Assembly (NCBI GenBank): GCA_900472175.1 | Contig: UCHD01000030.1 | Coordinates: 1 to 64,000, forward strand | Length of the DNA stretch: 64,000 nt | Source: Hyphomicrobiales bacterium | GTDB lineage: Bacteria > Pseudomonadota > Alphaproteobacteria > Rhizobiales > Rhizobiaceae | Direction of reading: 5' to 3' | Shown: piece by piece, positions 18,563 to 27,092 of the stretch | How the letters are laid out: each line of letters starts with the position of its first letter | Numbering within the stretch: the first letter of the stretch is position 1 | Position numbers and translations under genes: made by a program | The notes under the pieces: model-generated | Databases searched by the model: none | What the model was told of the DNA's origin: nothing | The model's input: only the letters and a program-made list of their open reading frames with translations

Positions 18563-19864
18563 ATGACATTGTTCGATGAGGCGACGCAGCGGCCGTTGGC
18601 CGATACTCTTCGTCCCGAGACTCTGGAAGAGGTCATCGGCCAGGATCATCTCCTGGGCGAAAACGGGCCTATCGCCCGCATGCTGTTGCCGGGCGGCACG
18701 GTAGGCTCCTTCATTCTCTGGGGGCCGCCCGGCGTCGGAAAGACCACGATTGCGCGGCTGGTGGCGACCTCCGCAAAGATGGAGTTCGTCCAGCTTTCCG
18801 CCGTCATGTCCGGCATTGCCGATCTTCGCAAGGTATTCGAGACCGCAAAACACAACAGGACCGTCGGGCGGCAGACCATTCTGTTCATCGACGAGCTTCA
18901 CCGCTTCAACCGCAGCACCCAGGATGCGCTTTTACCGCATGTGGAAAACGGTACGGTCATTCTGATCGGCGCGACAACGGAGAATCCGAGCTTCAGCCTG
19001 GTTGCGGCCTTGCTGTCGCGGCTTAAGGTTTTCACCCTCAATCCGTTCGATGCCGCCTCGTCCGAACTGCTTCTGGCGCGGGTTGAAAACTTCGTCGGAA
19101 AGCGGCTGCCGTTGACCGAAGATGCGCGCTCCTCGTTGATCAACATGGCCGATGGAGACGGGCGATATCTGGTGGGACTGGCTGATGATGTTCTCTCGAT
19201 CGGGGAGGAGGGCGACCTCGATATCGGGCGTCTGTCCAAGGCGCTGCAGAAGCGGATGCCCGTCTATGACAAGGCGCAGGACGGTCATTACAATCTGCTG
19301 AGCTGCTTCCACAAGAGCCTGCGCGGCAGCGATGTCGATGCGGCGCTATATTGGGGCGCCAGAATGGTCGATGCCGGCGAAGATCCGACAACGCTGTTCC
19401 GGCGGCTCGCCTGCGCTGCCAGCGAAGACGTCGGCATGGCCGACCCGAATGCGATGCCGCAGGTGATTGCCGCCTGGACGGCCTTCGAGCGCATCGGCTG
19501 GCCGGAAGGACGGCTGTTCATTGCCCAGGCGATCGTCTATGTGGCGACCGCGCCAAAATCCAATGCCAGTTACCGGTCGTTCGACGCGGCACTCGAGATG
19601 GCCCGCCAGACCGGCTCCATCCCGCCGCCGAAGAGCATTCTTAATGCCCCGACCAAGCTGATGAAGGATCTCGGCTATCACGAGGGTTACAAATACGATC
19701 ACGATTATCCGGATGCCTATTCCGGCCAGGAGTTCTTTCCGGAAGAGCTGCGCAGCAAGGACACGCGGTTTTACAAGCCGCAGGAACGCGGCTTCGAGCG
19801 TGAGACGCTGAAACGTTTGGAGTTCTGGCACCGCCTGAAACGGGAGCGCGCGGCAAAAGAATAG
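18563..19864 (+). CDS. rarA: replication-associated recombination protein A, AAA+ ATPase
   Basis: RarA/MgsA (433 aa) belongs to the clamp-loader-like AAA+ ATPases and acts at stalled replication forks. It shows RPETLEEVIGQDHLLG, Walker A GPPGVGKTT (about 53-61), Walker B ILFIDELHRF, sensor GATTENPSFSL, and the C-terminal MgsA domain with YKYDHDYPDAYSGQEFFPEEL. I chose the ATG at 18563 because GGGGGAG lies 6-12 bases before it; an ATG at 18548 lacks a spaced ribosome-binding site. Confidence 0.94.
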   Translation: MTLFDEATQRPLADTLRPETLEEVIGQDHLLGENGPIARMLLPGGTVGSFILWGPPGVGKTTIARLVATSAKMEFVQLSAVMSGIADLRKVFETAKHNRTVGRQTILFIDELHRFNRSTQDALLPHVENGTVILIGATTENPSFSLVAALLSRLKVFTLNPFDAASSELLLARVENFVGKRLPLTEDARSSLINMADGDGRYLVGLADDVLSIGEEGDLDIGRLSKALQKRMPVYDKAQDGHYNLLSCFHKSLRGSDVDAALYWGARMVDAGEDPTTLFRRLACAASEDVGMADPNAMPQVIAAWTAFERIGWPEGRLFIAQAIVYVATAPKSNASYRSFDAALEMARQTGSIPPPKSILNAPTKLMKDLGYHEGYKYDHDYPDAYSGQEFFPEELRSKDTRFYKPQERGFERETLKRLEFWHRLKRERAAKE

Positions 19865-19900
19865 GCTTGCGCGTTCCTTACCGCTCCAGCCTACGTCTAC

Positions 19901-20278
19901 TCACTCAGGCAGCTTGAAAAATGCCTCGAGGCGATAGCCATCGGGATCGACGAGAAAGCCGGCGTAATAAAACTGGCTGTATTCCGGCCGCAGTCCCGGC
20001 GGCCCATTGTCTTCGCCACCGTTGGCGATGCCGGCTGCGTGGAACGCATCGACCGAAGCGGTATCCGGGGCGATGAAGCAGAAATGCAGGCCAGACCCTC
20101 GGTCTGCGGGGACGGGGGTCTCGACCTGCGCAATCCACAGGCTGATCCGGTCCGAACCATATCCGATCACCGTGTCCGTCTTCGACAACCGCTCATAGCC
20201 GAGCGGCGTCAGGATGGCGTCATAGAAGCGAAGCGAACGATCGAGGTTTTTGACGCCAATCGAGACATGGTCAAACAT
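19901..20278 (-). CDS. VOC family (glyoxalase/bleomycin-resistance fold) protein
   Basis: A 125-aa single-domain protein with the paired beta-alpha-beta-beta-beta pattern of the VOC superfamily. It opens MFDHVSIGVKNLDRSLRFYDAIL and ends with GFLVDPDGYRLEAFFKL. Family members bind a divalent metal and act on very different substrates, so no substrate can be named. AGGGAG precedes the ATG. It is convergent with rarA. Confidence 0.85.
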   Translation of the reverse strand: MFDHVSIGVKNLDRSLRFYDAILTPLGYERLSKTDTVIGYGSDRISLWIAQVETPVPADRGSGLHFCFIAPDTASVDAFHAAGIANGGEDNGPPGLRPEYSQFYYAGFLVDPDGYRLEAFFKLPE

Positions 20279-20430
20279 TGCGGAACACTCCCTGTTTCGT
20301 CGCCATCTTCACCGTTCGAATTCATTCGCACAAGTGCAAACCACAGGAGAGACCGGATTGCCGCCTGCGTATAGCCGGCACGCGCCGCGTGCTCTTGTCA
20401 TGGTTAAACCAGGATGGCATAGAGTGTTTA

Positions 20431-20494
20431 TGCAGACGGCTGCACGGGATCGGCATCATCGCCAGGACCCGAACATCCGCGAGGACGGCCTCGC
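20431..20494 (+). promoter_or_regulatory. guanidine-II (mini-ykkC) riboswitch
   Basis: Two hairpins each carry an ACGG tetraloop, which fits the ACGR consensus. P1 is TGCAG-ACGG-CTGCA (20431-20444, 5 bp). P2 is GCGAGG-ACGG-CCTCGC (20479-20494, 6 bp). A 34-nt linker joins them. P2 ends 20 nt before the ATG of a SugE-type exporter, and the ribosome-binding site lies between. In the known class, guanidinium binding to both loops stabilises the hairpins and frees the ribosome-binding site. The match of structure, loops and downstream gene makes the call strong. Confidence 0.88.
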
Positions 20495-20514
20495 TCCCCT
20501 GGACGGAGTCAGTC

Positions 20515-20829
20515 ATGGCCTGGACTATCCTTTTCCTCGCTGGAATTCTTGAAATCGGTTGGGCGATCGGCCTGAAATATACCGACGGTTTTACCAAGCT
20601 CGTGCCGACGGTGCTGACCGGTGCTTCCATGGTGGCAAGCGTCGTTCTGCTCGGCATCGCCGTGCGCACGCTGCCGCTTGGCACGGCCTATGCCGTCTGG
20701 ACCGGCATCGGCACGGTCGGGACGGTGATCCTCGGCATCGTGCTGTTTGCCGAGCCCGCAACGGCCGTTCGCATCGGCTGTATCGCCCTGATCATTGCCG
20801 GCATTGCCGGGCTGAAGCTGACGGCCTGA
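20515..20829 (+). CDS. gdx: guanidinium exporter, SMR family (SugE/Gdx)
   Basis: A 104-aa four-span inner-membrane protein of the small multidrug resistance family, SugE branch. It shows MAWTILFLAGILEIGWAIGLKY with the key Glu14, and GTAYAVWTGIGTVGTVILGIVLF. Gdx proteins exchange guanidinium for protons. The ATG at 20515 fits the family start; the frame is open further upstream only by chance. The mini-ykkC element directly upstream supports the guanidinium function. Confidence 0.92.
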   Translation: MAWTILFLAGILEIGWAIGLKYTDGFTKLVPTVLTGASMVASVVLLGIAVRTLPLGTAYAVWTGIGTVGTVILGIVLFAEPATAVRIGCIALIIAGIAGLKLTA

Positions 20830-20848
20830 AAACTCAGAGGTCGAATTG

Positions 20849-20884
20849 AAAACACCCCGTGCAGAACGCTGCACGGGGTGTTTT
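20849..20884. terminator. bidirectional terminator between gdx and the ATP12 gene
   Basis: A perfect 16-bp stem (20849-20864 with 20869-20884) starts in AAAA and ends in TTTT, with a 4-nt loop. It sits between convergent genes and can work in both directions. Confidence 0.9.
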
Positions 20885-20911
20885 GGTATCTCTCACCTGT
20901 TGCCGCTGAAA

Positions 20912-21697
20912 TCAGCGCAGGGCGTCGAGCGTCGCCGTTGCCGCCTGCATTTCGCGCCAGCGGTTTTCGCGGCGCTGGAAGGCTTCGTCATCGGTGCCCC
21001 AATGCTCGATCTGCCAATCCTCGTCGAGATGGGCAAGCGCCCAGGCCTCTTCGCCTGAAAGCTGCTGTTCGGCAAAGGCAACAGCCAGCAGGGCAGAGCC
21101 GGTCAGCGTGGTGATCGTGTGCAGGCAGGCAAGGCCGAGCGGCGTGGCATAGGCGCGAAGCGCTTCGGCGACACCGTTGATGGCGGCGCGCGGCTGCACC
21201 TGATGCACAATGCCTTCGATGAGGATGAAGTGCGCACCCAGATTCTCGGCCGCCCAGCGGATCACGGGATCCCAGCGTTCCGATTGACGCGCGGCCAGGC
21301 CCTCAGGCTCGCTTGCCCGGTAACAAAGAAGATCGGTCCCGGCAAAATTGAGAATGTCGTCGAAGACGGCGCGAATATCCTTGGAGACGCCATCGATCGC
21401 CGTGTTGGCAAGCCGGGTAACCGGCATGGTCGCCGGGTCGATTTCTTCTTTCTGCGCATCCCATTCGGCAGCCAGCAGGCTGGCTGCGGCCTGTGTCGGA
21501 ACGGTCAGGTATTGTTTCGCCGGGGTGCGGACCGCGCGGCCGTCGAGAAGAATGGCATGGCCGCCGTCTTCAGCCGGGCCGGTGCTGACAGCCGTATAGA
21601 AACGCTTCGGCAGCGGTTTGTGCATCTGTATCTGCGCGCGGCGCACGGGATCGGGGTCGCTCAGCGCGTCATGCAGATCGTCGCGAATATCAGGCAT
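20912..21697 (-). CDS. ATP12-family F1-ATPase assembly chaperone
   Basis: A 261-aa protein of the ATP12 family, whose mitochondrial members protect the alpha subunit during F1-ATPase assembly. Typical segments are KRFYTAVSTGPAEDGGHAILLDGRAVRTPAK, LLAAEWDAQKEEIDPATMP and DLLCYRASEPEGL. I place the start at 21697 (MPDIRDDLHDALSD). A longer open frame to 21742 would run further into the upstream phosphatase gene, which this start already overlaps by 8 bp. The gene is the last of a minus-strand run with a HAD phosphatase and a pseudouridine synthase. Confidence 0.9.
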   Translation of the reverse strand: MPDIRDDLHDALSDPDPVRRAQIQMHKPLPKRFYTAVSTGPAEDGGHAILLDGRAVRTPAKQYLTVPTQAAASLLAAEWDAQKEEIDPATMPVTRLANTAIDGVSKDIRAVFDDILNFAGTDLLCYRASEPEGLAARQSERWDPVIRWAAENLGAHFILIEGIVHQVQPRAAINGVAEALRAYATPLGLACLHTITTLTGSALLAVAFAEQQLSGEEAWALAHLDEDWQIEHWGTDDEAFQRRENRWREMQAATATLDALR

Positions 21698-22355
21698 GAT
21701 GTCTCTCCATCCAGTCCAGAATATCATGCGGGGTGCGCGCAATGTAGTCCGCTCCGGCCTCGATCAGCTCAGGAACCGACGCATAACCCCAGGCGACGCC
21801 GATAGCGGATGCGCCGGCGCTCTTGGCCATCTGCATGTCATAGATAGCATCGCCGATGACGACGGTATCCTTGGCATCGATACCGGCTTCGCTGCAGCAT
21901 TCCGTCACCATGGCTGGATGCGGTTTCGACGGGCAGTCGTCGGCCGTGCGAGAAACGAAGAATGTCTTTTGATACCCGTGGCTTGCACAGATCTGATCAA
22001 GTCCGCGCCGTGACTTTCCCGTAACGGCACCCAGCAGCAGTTCGTCCTTGGCCATCAGGGTTGCAAGCAGCGGCGCAATGCCGTCGAACAAGGGCTCGCG
22101 AAAATTCATCTCGGTGCGGACACCGGCATAAATCGACTTGTAATGCGCCGTCATCGCCTGGGCGCGATCATCCACATGCGGCTGGTGCATCAGCCGGGCA
22201 ATGGCGATATCGAGCGTCAGGCCGATGATGCTCTTGGTGGCATCCAGCGAGATGCGTTCAAGGCCAAAATCCTCGAACGTCCGCGCCATGACTTCGTGGA
22301 TGAGCCCGGCGCTATCGACCAGGGTGCCGTCACAATCGAAAAGAGCGAGTTTCAT
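21690..22355 (-). CDS. HAD-superfamily hydrolase, phosphoglycolate-phosphatase-like
   Basis: A 221-aa haloacid-dehalogenase phosphatase. Motif I is FDCDGTLVDS (nucleophile Asp8), the cap domain follows, and motif IV is VVIGDAIYDMQMAKSAGA. It resembles phosphoglycolate phosphatases, but the substrate is uncertain. Its start overlaps the stop of the upstream pseudouridine synthase by one base (TGATG), and its end overlaps the ATP12 gene, so the three are co-transcribed. Confidence 0.88.
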   Translation of the reverse strand: MKLALFDCDGTLVDSAGLIHEVMARTFEDFGLERISLDATKSIIGLTLDIAIARLMHQPHVDDRAQAMTAHYKSIYAGVRTEMNFREPLFDGIAPLLATLMAKDELLLGAVTGKSRRGLDQICASHGYQKTFFVSRTADDCPSKPHPAMVTECCSEAGIDAKDTVVIGDAIYDMQMAKSAGASAIGVAWGYASVPELIEAGADYIARTPHDILDWMERHHA

Positions 22356-23347
22356 CAGTCGTCGGCTTCCTCGGCGCTGGCCATGTCGAAGCCGATCAGG
22401 TTCCAGCTCTGGACCATATGCTGCGGCATCGGTGCGGTGACGACCAGGCGGCCGCCATCCGGATGGGGAATGTCGATACGCCGGGCATGCAGGTGCAACT
22501 TGTTCTGAACGCCACCGGGGAAGGCCCAGTTGAATTCGGCGGCGAAATATTTGGGATCGCCGATGATCGGGTGACCGATATGGGCGGCGTGAACACGCAG
22601 CTGGTGGGTCCGGCCTGTATAAGGCTCCATTTCCAGCCAGGTCAGGTTCTGACCGGCGGTCTCGATGATCCGGTAGTAGGAAACCGCATGATCGGCGCCA
22701 TCGTCGCCATGCTTGGCGATCCGCATCCGGTCGCCGTCCGGCGTCTGCTCCTTGACGAGCCAGGTGGAGATCTTGTCTTCCTTCTTGCGCGGGACGCCCT
22801 TAACCAGCGCCCAGTAGGTTTTCTTGGTATCGCGCTCACGAAACGCCGCCGTCAGCTTCTGCGCTGCGCCACGGGTGCGGGCGATCACCAGGACACCGGA
22901 TGTGTCGCGGTCGAGTCGGTGCACCAGACGCGGCTTTTCGCCCTTGGGGCTGGTCCATGCTTCCAGCATGTCGTCGATGTGACGGTTGATGCCCGAGCCG
23001 CCTTGAACCGCGATACCGGGTGGCTTGTTGAGGACGATCACCTTGGAATCTTCATGCAAGAGCATGCGCGACAGAAGTTCGTGGTCGGAGGCGTGGCGCA
23101 GGTCACGGCCGGCGATCGGACCTGTCTTGGTCTTCGGATCGACATCCATCGGCGGAATGCGCACGACCTGGCCGGGCTGGACGCGGGTATCGGATTTGAC
23201 ACGGCCGCCATCGATACGTACCTGGCCGGACCGCAAAAGCTTCTGCAGCGGACCGAAGCCGAGGCCCGGATAATGCACCTTGAACCAGCGATCGAGGCGC
23301 ATGCCCGCTTCGTCGGATTCGACCTGCTTGTGTTCAATACCCGCCAT
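22355..23347 (-). CDS. RluA/RluC-family pseudouridine synthase
   Basis: A 330-aa enzyme that isomerises uridine in rRNA. An S4 RNA-binding domain is at about residues 10-75 (GMRLDRWFKVHYPGLG). The catalytic domain has the invariant RLDRDTSGVLV, whose Asp is the nucleophile, and GRTHQLRVHAAHIGHPIIGD. It most resembles RluC (23S positions 955/2504/2580 in E. coli), but the exact target is inference. Confidence 0.9.
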   Translation of the reverse strand: MAGIEHKQVESDEAGMRLDRWFKVHYPGLGFGPLQKLLRSGQVRIDGGRVKSDTRVQPGQVVRIPPMDVDPKTKTGPIAGRDLRHASDHELLSRMLLHEDSKVIVLNKPPGIAVQGGSGINRHIDDMLEAWTSPKGEKPRLVHRLDRDTSGVLVIARTRGAAQKLTAAFRERDTKKTYWALVKGVPRKKEDKISTWLVKEQTPDGDRMRIAKHGDDGADHAVSYYRIIETAGQNLTWLEMEPYTGRTHQLRVHAAHIGHPIIGDPKYFAAEFNWAFPGGVQNKLHLHARRIDIPHPDGGRLVVTAPMPQHMVQSWNLIGFDMASAEEADD

Positions 23348-23472
23348 CGTGTTCTACCTGCATCCAATTGCCATCGCGCCCCGGCAATGGTGCCGGCCGG
23401 AAATCCGTGCGCAAACTGATATGACAGAGCAGGCCGGTCCCAAGTGGACGCATGGCGCTCTGAGAGGTCCCT

Positions 23473-23850
23473 TTAGACTATTGCGCGCATAAGGGCCAGC
23501 CCGGCAAACACTGCGAGAGCCGAAAGAAGCACACTGGAAGCCACATAAATCAATGCGGTGACCGGTTCGCCGCGTTCAAACAGGGTGATCGCGTCAAGAG
23601 AGAAGGCGGAAAAGGTGGTGTAGCCGCCGAGAATGCCGGTGATCAGGAACACGCGCATCTCCGCCGACGCACCCAATTTGCGGGTAATCACCTCCGCAAA
23701 GACGCCGATCAGGAAGGACCCGGTAATGTTGACCGTCAATGTGCCCCACGGAAATGAGGGGCCGAAGCTGCGCAGCGTCCAAAACCCGACGAGATAGCGC
23801 AGGACCGAACCAAGCGCACCGCCGGCGGCAACGAGAAGGATATGTGTCAT
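23473..23850 (-). CDS. crcB: fluoride channel CrcB/Fluc
   Basis: A 125-aa four-span membrane protein of the dual-topology fluoride channel family. Conserved features are GGALGSVLRYLV, WGTLTVNITGSFLIG and GILGGYTTFSAFSLD. MTHILLVAAGG at 23850 is the family start, although the frame opens 4 codons earlier. It heads the minus-strand run and lies 125 bp upstream of the pseudouridine synthase. I see no fluoride riboswitch before it. Confidence 0.93.
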   Translation of the reverse strand: MTHILLVAAGGALGSVLRYLVGFWTLRSFGPSFPWGTLTVNITGSFLIGVFAEVITRKLGASAEMRVFLITGILGGYTTFSAFSLDAITLFERGEPVTALIYVASSVLLSALAVFAGLALMRAIV

Positions 23851-24006
23851 GGCAAATGCCATAGCCGAAACCGCGATGTCAGAAAAGATGGCTGTCCGTT
23901 TTGGCGCACCGGTTACGCCGAAGCGAGCGGCCGCGCAAAACCAATTTTTAACACGCGATCGCTAATATTCCTGCCTCTGGCAAAGCTGTTTTCAAACGGA
24001 CGTACA

Positions 24007-24318
24007 ATGACAAAACTGAAGTTCAGCTTCACCCATTATGACCTCAAGCAACAGCGCGCGGGCGTCACCATCGAAATTACCCTGTCGGCCGTCGCCAATG
24101 TCAGGCTGATGACTGCCAATAATTTCCAGCTCTATACGGAAACGCTGAAACACCAGTTCGTCGGCGGTGTCGCACGTAAGTCGCCGATCCGACTGGTCAT
24201 TCCGCAATCCGGCCACTGGCATGTGGTCGTCGATATGGAAGGTCATCATGGCCAGTGCGAATCCAGCATCCGCATCGTCGAGACGGCCGCGCCGCCGCGC
24301 TTCCAGTCCGCCTCCTGA
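24007..24318 (+). CDS. DUF1883 domain protein
   Basis: A 103-aa protein of unknown function. It matches the DUF1883 pattern: FTHYDLKQQRAGVTIEITLS near the start, VRLMTANNFQLY, and SPIRLVIPQSGHWHVVVDMEGHHG. The start at 24007 is chosen because family members begin within a few residues of the F-x-H-Y-D motif. It is transcribed alone, with convergent fghA downstream. Confidence 0.8.
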   Translation: MTKLKFSFTHYDLKQQRAGVTIEITLSAVANVRLMTANNFQLYTETLKHQFVGGVARKSPIRLVIPQSGHWHVVVDMEGHHGQCESSIRIVETAAPPRFQSAS

Positions 24319-24354
24319 AAAAGAAGAACCGCACCGTGGGGACGGCACGGTTCT
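24317..24354 (-). terminator. terminator of fghA
   Basis: AGAACCG and CGGTTCT arms (24325-24331, 24348-24354) plus an inner CCGT/ACGG pair form a hairpin around a GGGG loop. On the minus strand it is followed by CTTTTT. It starts about 20 bp after the fghA stop and overlaps the end of the convergent DUF1883 gene only in its T-run. Confidence 0.75.
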
Positions 24355-24374
24355 CCAATGCGCTTGGCTAGGCT

Positions 24375-25208
24375 TTAGGCCAGCCGCTCGGCATGCCATT
24401 TCAGATGATCGTTCATGAAGGTCGAGATGAAATAGTAGGAATGGTCGTACCGCTCGTGCATGCGCAGCGTCAGGCCGATATCCGTTCCTTTGATGGCCTC
24501 TTCGAACAGCCAGGGGCGTAGGCCGTTCTCCAGGAAGTTGTCGGCCTTGCCCTGATCGATCAGGAACTCCGGGAAGCGCGCGCCATCTTTGACCAGCGCG
24601 CAGGCGTCATACTGCCGCCAGCTTGCCTTGTCCTCGCCAAGATACTTTTCGAAAGCGCCGATCGACCAGTCGGCCGTTGAAGGCTCGACGATCGGTGCGA
24701 AGGCCGAGCAGCTTTTGAACCGGTCAGGGTTTTTCAGGGCGATGGTCATGGCGCCGTGGCCGCCCATCGAATGACCGAAAATGCCCTGGCGGCTCATATC
24801 GGCGCGAAAATGCTGGGCGACGAAGGCCGGCAGTTCCTCGTTGATATAGGTGTACATCTGGTAGTTTTCGGCCCAGGGCGCCTGCGTGGCGTCGAGATAG
24901 AAGCCCGCACCCTTGCCCATCTGCCAGTTGGTCAGCTCGTCCGGAACGTCACCACCGCGCGGGCTGGTGTCGGGGCAAACGATGATCAGGCCGAGTTCGG
25001 CGGCCATACGGCGATATTCGCCTTTTTCCATCACGTTGGCATGCGAGCAGGTGAGGCCGGAGAGATACCAGACGACCGGGCAGGGCGTGGTGATCGCCTG
25101 TGGCGGGATATAGACGGCAAAGGTCATCTCGACCCCGCAGGCCTGCGAATCGTGCGCAAACACGCCCTGCATGCCGCCGAATGCGGTGTTCTGGGAAAGG
25201 ACTTTCAA
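24375..25208 (-). CDS. fghA: S-formylglutathione hydrolase
   Basis: A 277-aa esterase-D-type serine hydrolase that splits S-formylglutathione into formate and glutathione, the second step of glutathione-dependent formaldehyde oxidation. The nucleophile Ser lies in FGHSMGGHGAM, and the catalytic His in YDHSYYFISTF. Typical segments are YLSGLTCSHANVMEKGEYR and CPDTSPRG. A TTG at 25208 with AGGGAG upstream gives the family length; the open frame extends further without homology. The first enzyme of the pathway (adhC) lies 1.9 kb upstream on the same strand. Confidence 0.94.
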   Translation of the reverse strand: MKVLSQNTAFGGMQGVFAHDSQACGVEMTFAVYIPPQAITTPCPVVWYLSGLTCSHANVMEKGEYRRMAAELGLIIVCPDTSPRGGDVPDELTNWQMGKGAGFYLDATQAPWAENYQMYTYINEELPAFVAQHFRADMSRQGIFGHSMGGHGAMTIALKNPDRFKSCSAFAPIVEPSTADWSIGAFEKYLGEDKASWRQYDACALVKDGARFPEFLIDQGKADNFLENGLRPWLFEEAIKGTDIGLTLRMHERYDHSYYFISTFMNDHLKWHAERLA

Positions 25209-25236
25209 GCTGTGCTCCCTTGAGGCTGAAACGGCA

Positions 25237-25890
25237 TTATGCCAGCGACACCGCCGCGTTGACCGCAGCTGCCACCAGTACCGTATTGAAGAAGAAGGAG
25301 ACGACCGCGTGCACAAGGTTGATCTTGCGCATGGCTGTCGTGGTGATTGCAATGTCCGAGGTTTGCGCCGTCATGCCGATGACGAAGGCGAAGTAGAGGA
25401 AATCGTAGCCGCCCGGATCCTTGGTGCCCGGAAACTCGAGACCGCGGCTGTCGCCTTCATTTTTGCCCGTCTGCAGGATCCAGTAGGTATGGGCATAGTG
25501 CATCGCCGCCATCGTATGGATCGTCAGCCAGCCGAGCGTCACGGAGGAAAATGCCAGCACCAGATCAAGCATCGTTTCCTTGCCGCCGGCATTCAGCGCC
25601 ATAAACAGCGAGACCAGCGAAATCGCGGCTGTCGCCAGCGTTACGGCAAAGATGATGATCGCCGGTTCGTCGGTGCGGGCGGCATGGTGTTTGAGATAGG
25701 AGCCGGTCAGCCTTGGAAGGCGCCACGCGATCATCAGCAGATAGACAAGGAAGAAGACCACTGCGGCCAGATTGACCGCCAAAGCCGGCTTGGCAAACAG
25801 GCAAGCGGCGAACGTGATCGCAGCACAGATACCGCCTGCATAAAACGGCGTATGGCGGCGATGCGTGATTGTCCTGTCCTGCATGCTCAT
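25237..25890 (-). CDS. DUF1345 integral membrane protein
   Basis: A 217-aa protein with about five membrane spans. It resembles the DUF1345 family: FAVTLATAAISLVSL, TLGWLTIHTMAAMHYAHTYW and GYDFLYFAFVIGMTAQTSDIAI. Its function is unknown. I place the start at 25890 (MSMQDRTITHRR), 22 bp after the DUF188 stop; the ribosome-binding site is weak. It is probably co-transcribed with DUF188 upstream and fghA downstream. Confidence 0.82.
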   Translation of the reverse strand: MSMQDRTITHRRHTPFYAGGICAAITFAACLFAKPALAVNLAAVVFFLVYLLMIAWRLPRLTGSYLKHHAARTDEPAIIIFAVTLATAAISLVSLFMALNAGGKETMLDLVLAFSSVTLGWLTIHTMAAMHYAHTYWILQTGKNEGDSRGLEFPGTKDPGGYDFLYFAFVIGMTAQTSDIAITTTAMRKINLVHAVVSFFFNTVLVAAAVNAAVSLA

Positions 25891-25912
25891 GAGGGTGCCT
25901 GATCCCGCTATG

Positions 25913-26383
25913 TCAGCGTTGTTTGACGCGGCGGCAAAGCCGGTCGAGCGTTTCGAGGAAAGCCGACCGGTCGCGCGGCGAAAAGGCGGCATTGTAGCCC
26001 TTGCTCTCGCCGGTTTCGCGCAGATGCGCGCCGAGATCGCGCATGGCGGTCGCCATGCCGATATTGCTCTTGTCAAAAATACGGCCCGTTGGCCCAGTCA
26101 CTTGCGCACCAGCGGCAACGCAGCGCCCGGCCAGCGGCACATCGGCGGTAATCACGATGTCGCCGTCATGGGCGCGCTCGGCGATCCAGTCGTCGGCAGC
26201 GTCAAAACCGGAGGAGACGATGACGTTGCGCACCATCGGGTCACGGGAGGGGCGAAGACCGGAATTCGCGACCAGCACGACAGGCAGGCCGTGACGCTCG
26301 GCGACCTTCAGGATCTCCGGCTTGACCGGGCAGGCGTCGGCATCGACATAGATCGTGGATGTTGGCTGGGCTGGGTCTGACAT
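25913..26383 (-). CDS. YaiI/YqxD family protein (DUF188)
   Basis: A 156-aa protein with the DUF188 signature. The PIN-like N-terminus YVDADACPVKPEILKVAERHGL is followed by VIVSSGFDAADDWIAERAHDGDIVITADVPLA and GRIFDKSNIG. The PIN-like acidic residues suggest a nuclease, but the function is not established. Confidence 0.88.
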   Translation of the reverse strand: MSDPAQPTSTIYVDADACPVKPEILKVAERHGLPVVLVANSGLRPSRDPMVRNVIVSSGFDAADDWIAERAHDGDIVITADVPLAGRCVAAGAQVTGPTGRIFDKSNIGMATAMRDLGAHLRETGESKGYNAAFSPRDRSAFLETLDRLCRRVKQR

Positions 26384-26408
26384 GGCTGTTCGTACCGCTT
26401 CACTGTTG

Positions 26409-26891
26409 TCATGGCCGCGCCGCAGGGCTGCTCATCGGTTTCATCGCTTCGCTGGTTGGCGTCTTCGGCAGCTCAAGCGACCGGGCGGCGCCGGCGCGCG
26501 TCCAGGTTTCCGTCGACACTTTCTCGCCATCCGCATAGGCCCAACGGCCTTTCCAGGAACCGTCCGGCTGCAGATCATATTGCGAAATGCCGAAACCGCT
26601 TTCGTTACCGTAGCCGATGGTGATCATATCGTCATCCACGGAGGCAACCCCTGTCGTTTCCTTACTGCCCCTTTTGCCACCAATGCCGACGCCGTTTGAT
26701 TGCGTGCCGGCAATTGTCCAGGTCACCGAATAGGTTTCACCCGTGCGGCTGACGGTGACGGTACCGTGATATTCGCCCCCGTCATCGGGATTGACGCCGG
26801 TGACATCGTAGGTGCCGGCCGGATCGGCAAGCGCTGGAGTGGCGGTAAGGCCGACGAGCACACAGAGCGTGTAAAGATTGTGCCGGATCAT
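26409..26891 (-). CDS. secreted hypothetical protein
   Basis: A 160-aa protein with a signal peptide (MIRHNLYTLCVLVGLTATPALA). A Gly/Thr-rich beta-strand domain follows: AGTYDVTGVNPDDGGEYHG and YSVTWTIAGTQSNGVGIGG. The start at 26891 has GAGGGGCGGA just before it. I do not recognise a named family with certainty. The region around residues 20-130 looks like a small beta-barrel similar to bacterial fibronectin-binding-like secreted proteins. Confidence 0.65.
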   Translation of the reverse strand: MIRHNLYTLCVLVGLTATPALADPAGTYDVTGVNPDDGGEYHGTVTVSRTGETYSVTWTIAGTQSNGVGIGGKRGSKETTGVASVDDDMITIGYGNESGFGISQYDLQPDGSWKGRWAYADGEKVSTETWTRAGAARSLELPKTPTSEAMKPMSSPAARP

Positions 26892-27000
26892 TCCGCCCCT
26901 CATGCTTTCTGCCCCGGCCATTCTTCGGCCGTTGCCTTGCGAAGGCATAGCCGTCCGGCTGCTGGAAATCCAGAACCATATCAACGGACAGATACCTTCC

Positions 27001-27039
27001 AAAAGACAGGCGCCGCGTCCTAAACAGACGCGGCGCCTG
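27001..27039 (-). terminator. terminator of adhC
   Basis: A perfect 13-bp GC-rich stem (27007-27019 with 27027-27039; core GGCGCCGCGTC) with a 7-nt loop is followed on the minus strand by TCTTTT. It lies 54 bp after the adhC stop. Confidence 0.8.
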
Positions 27040-27092
27040 GAAACTGTTGATCCCATCGACGCGGAAACCGGTGCCGGAGCCTCGGGTTCCCG

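Noticed and set aside
23851-24006. Possible fluoride riboswitch before crcB
   Set aside because: The conserved fluoride-riboswitch core is not found on the minus strand.
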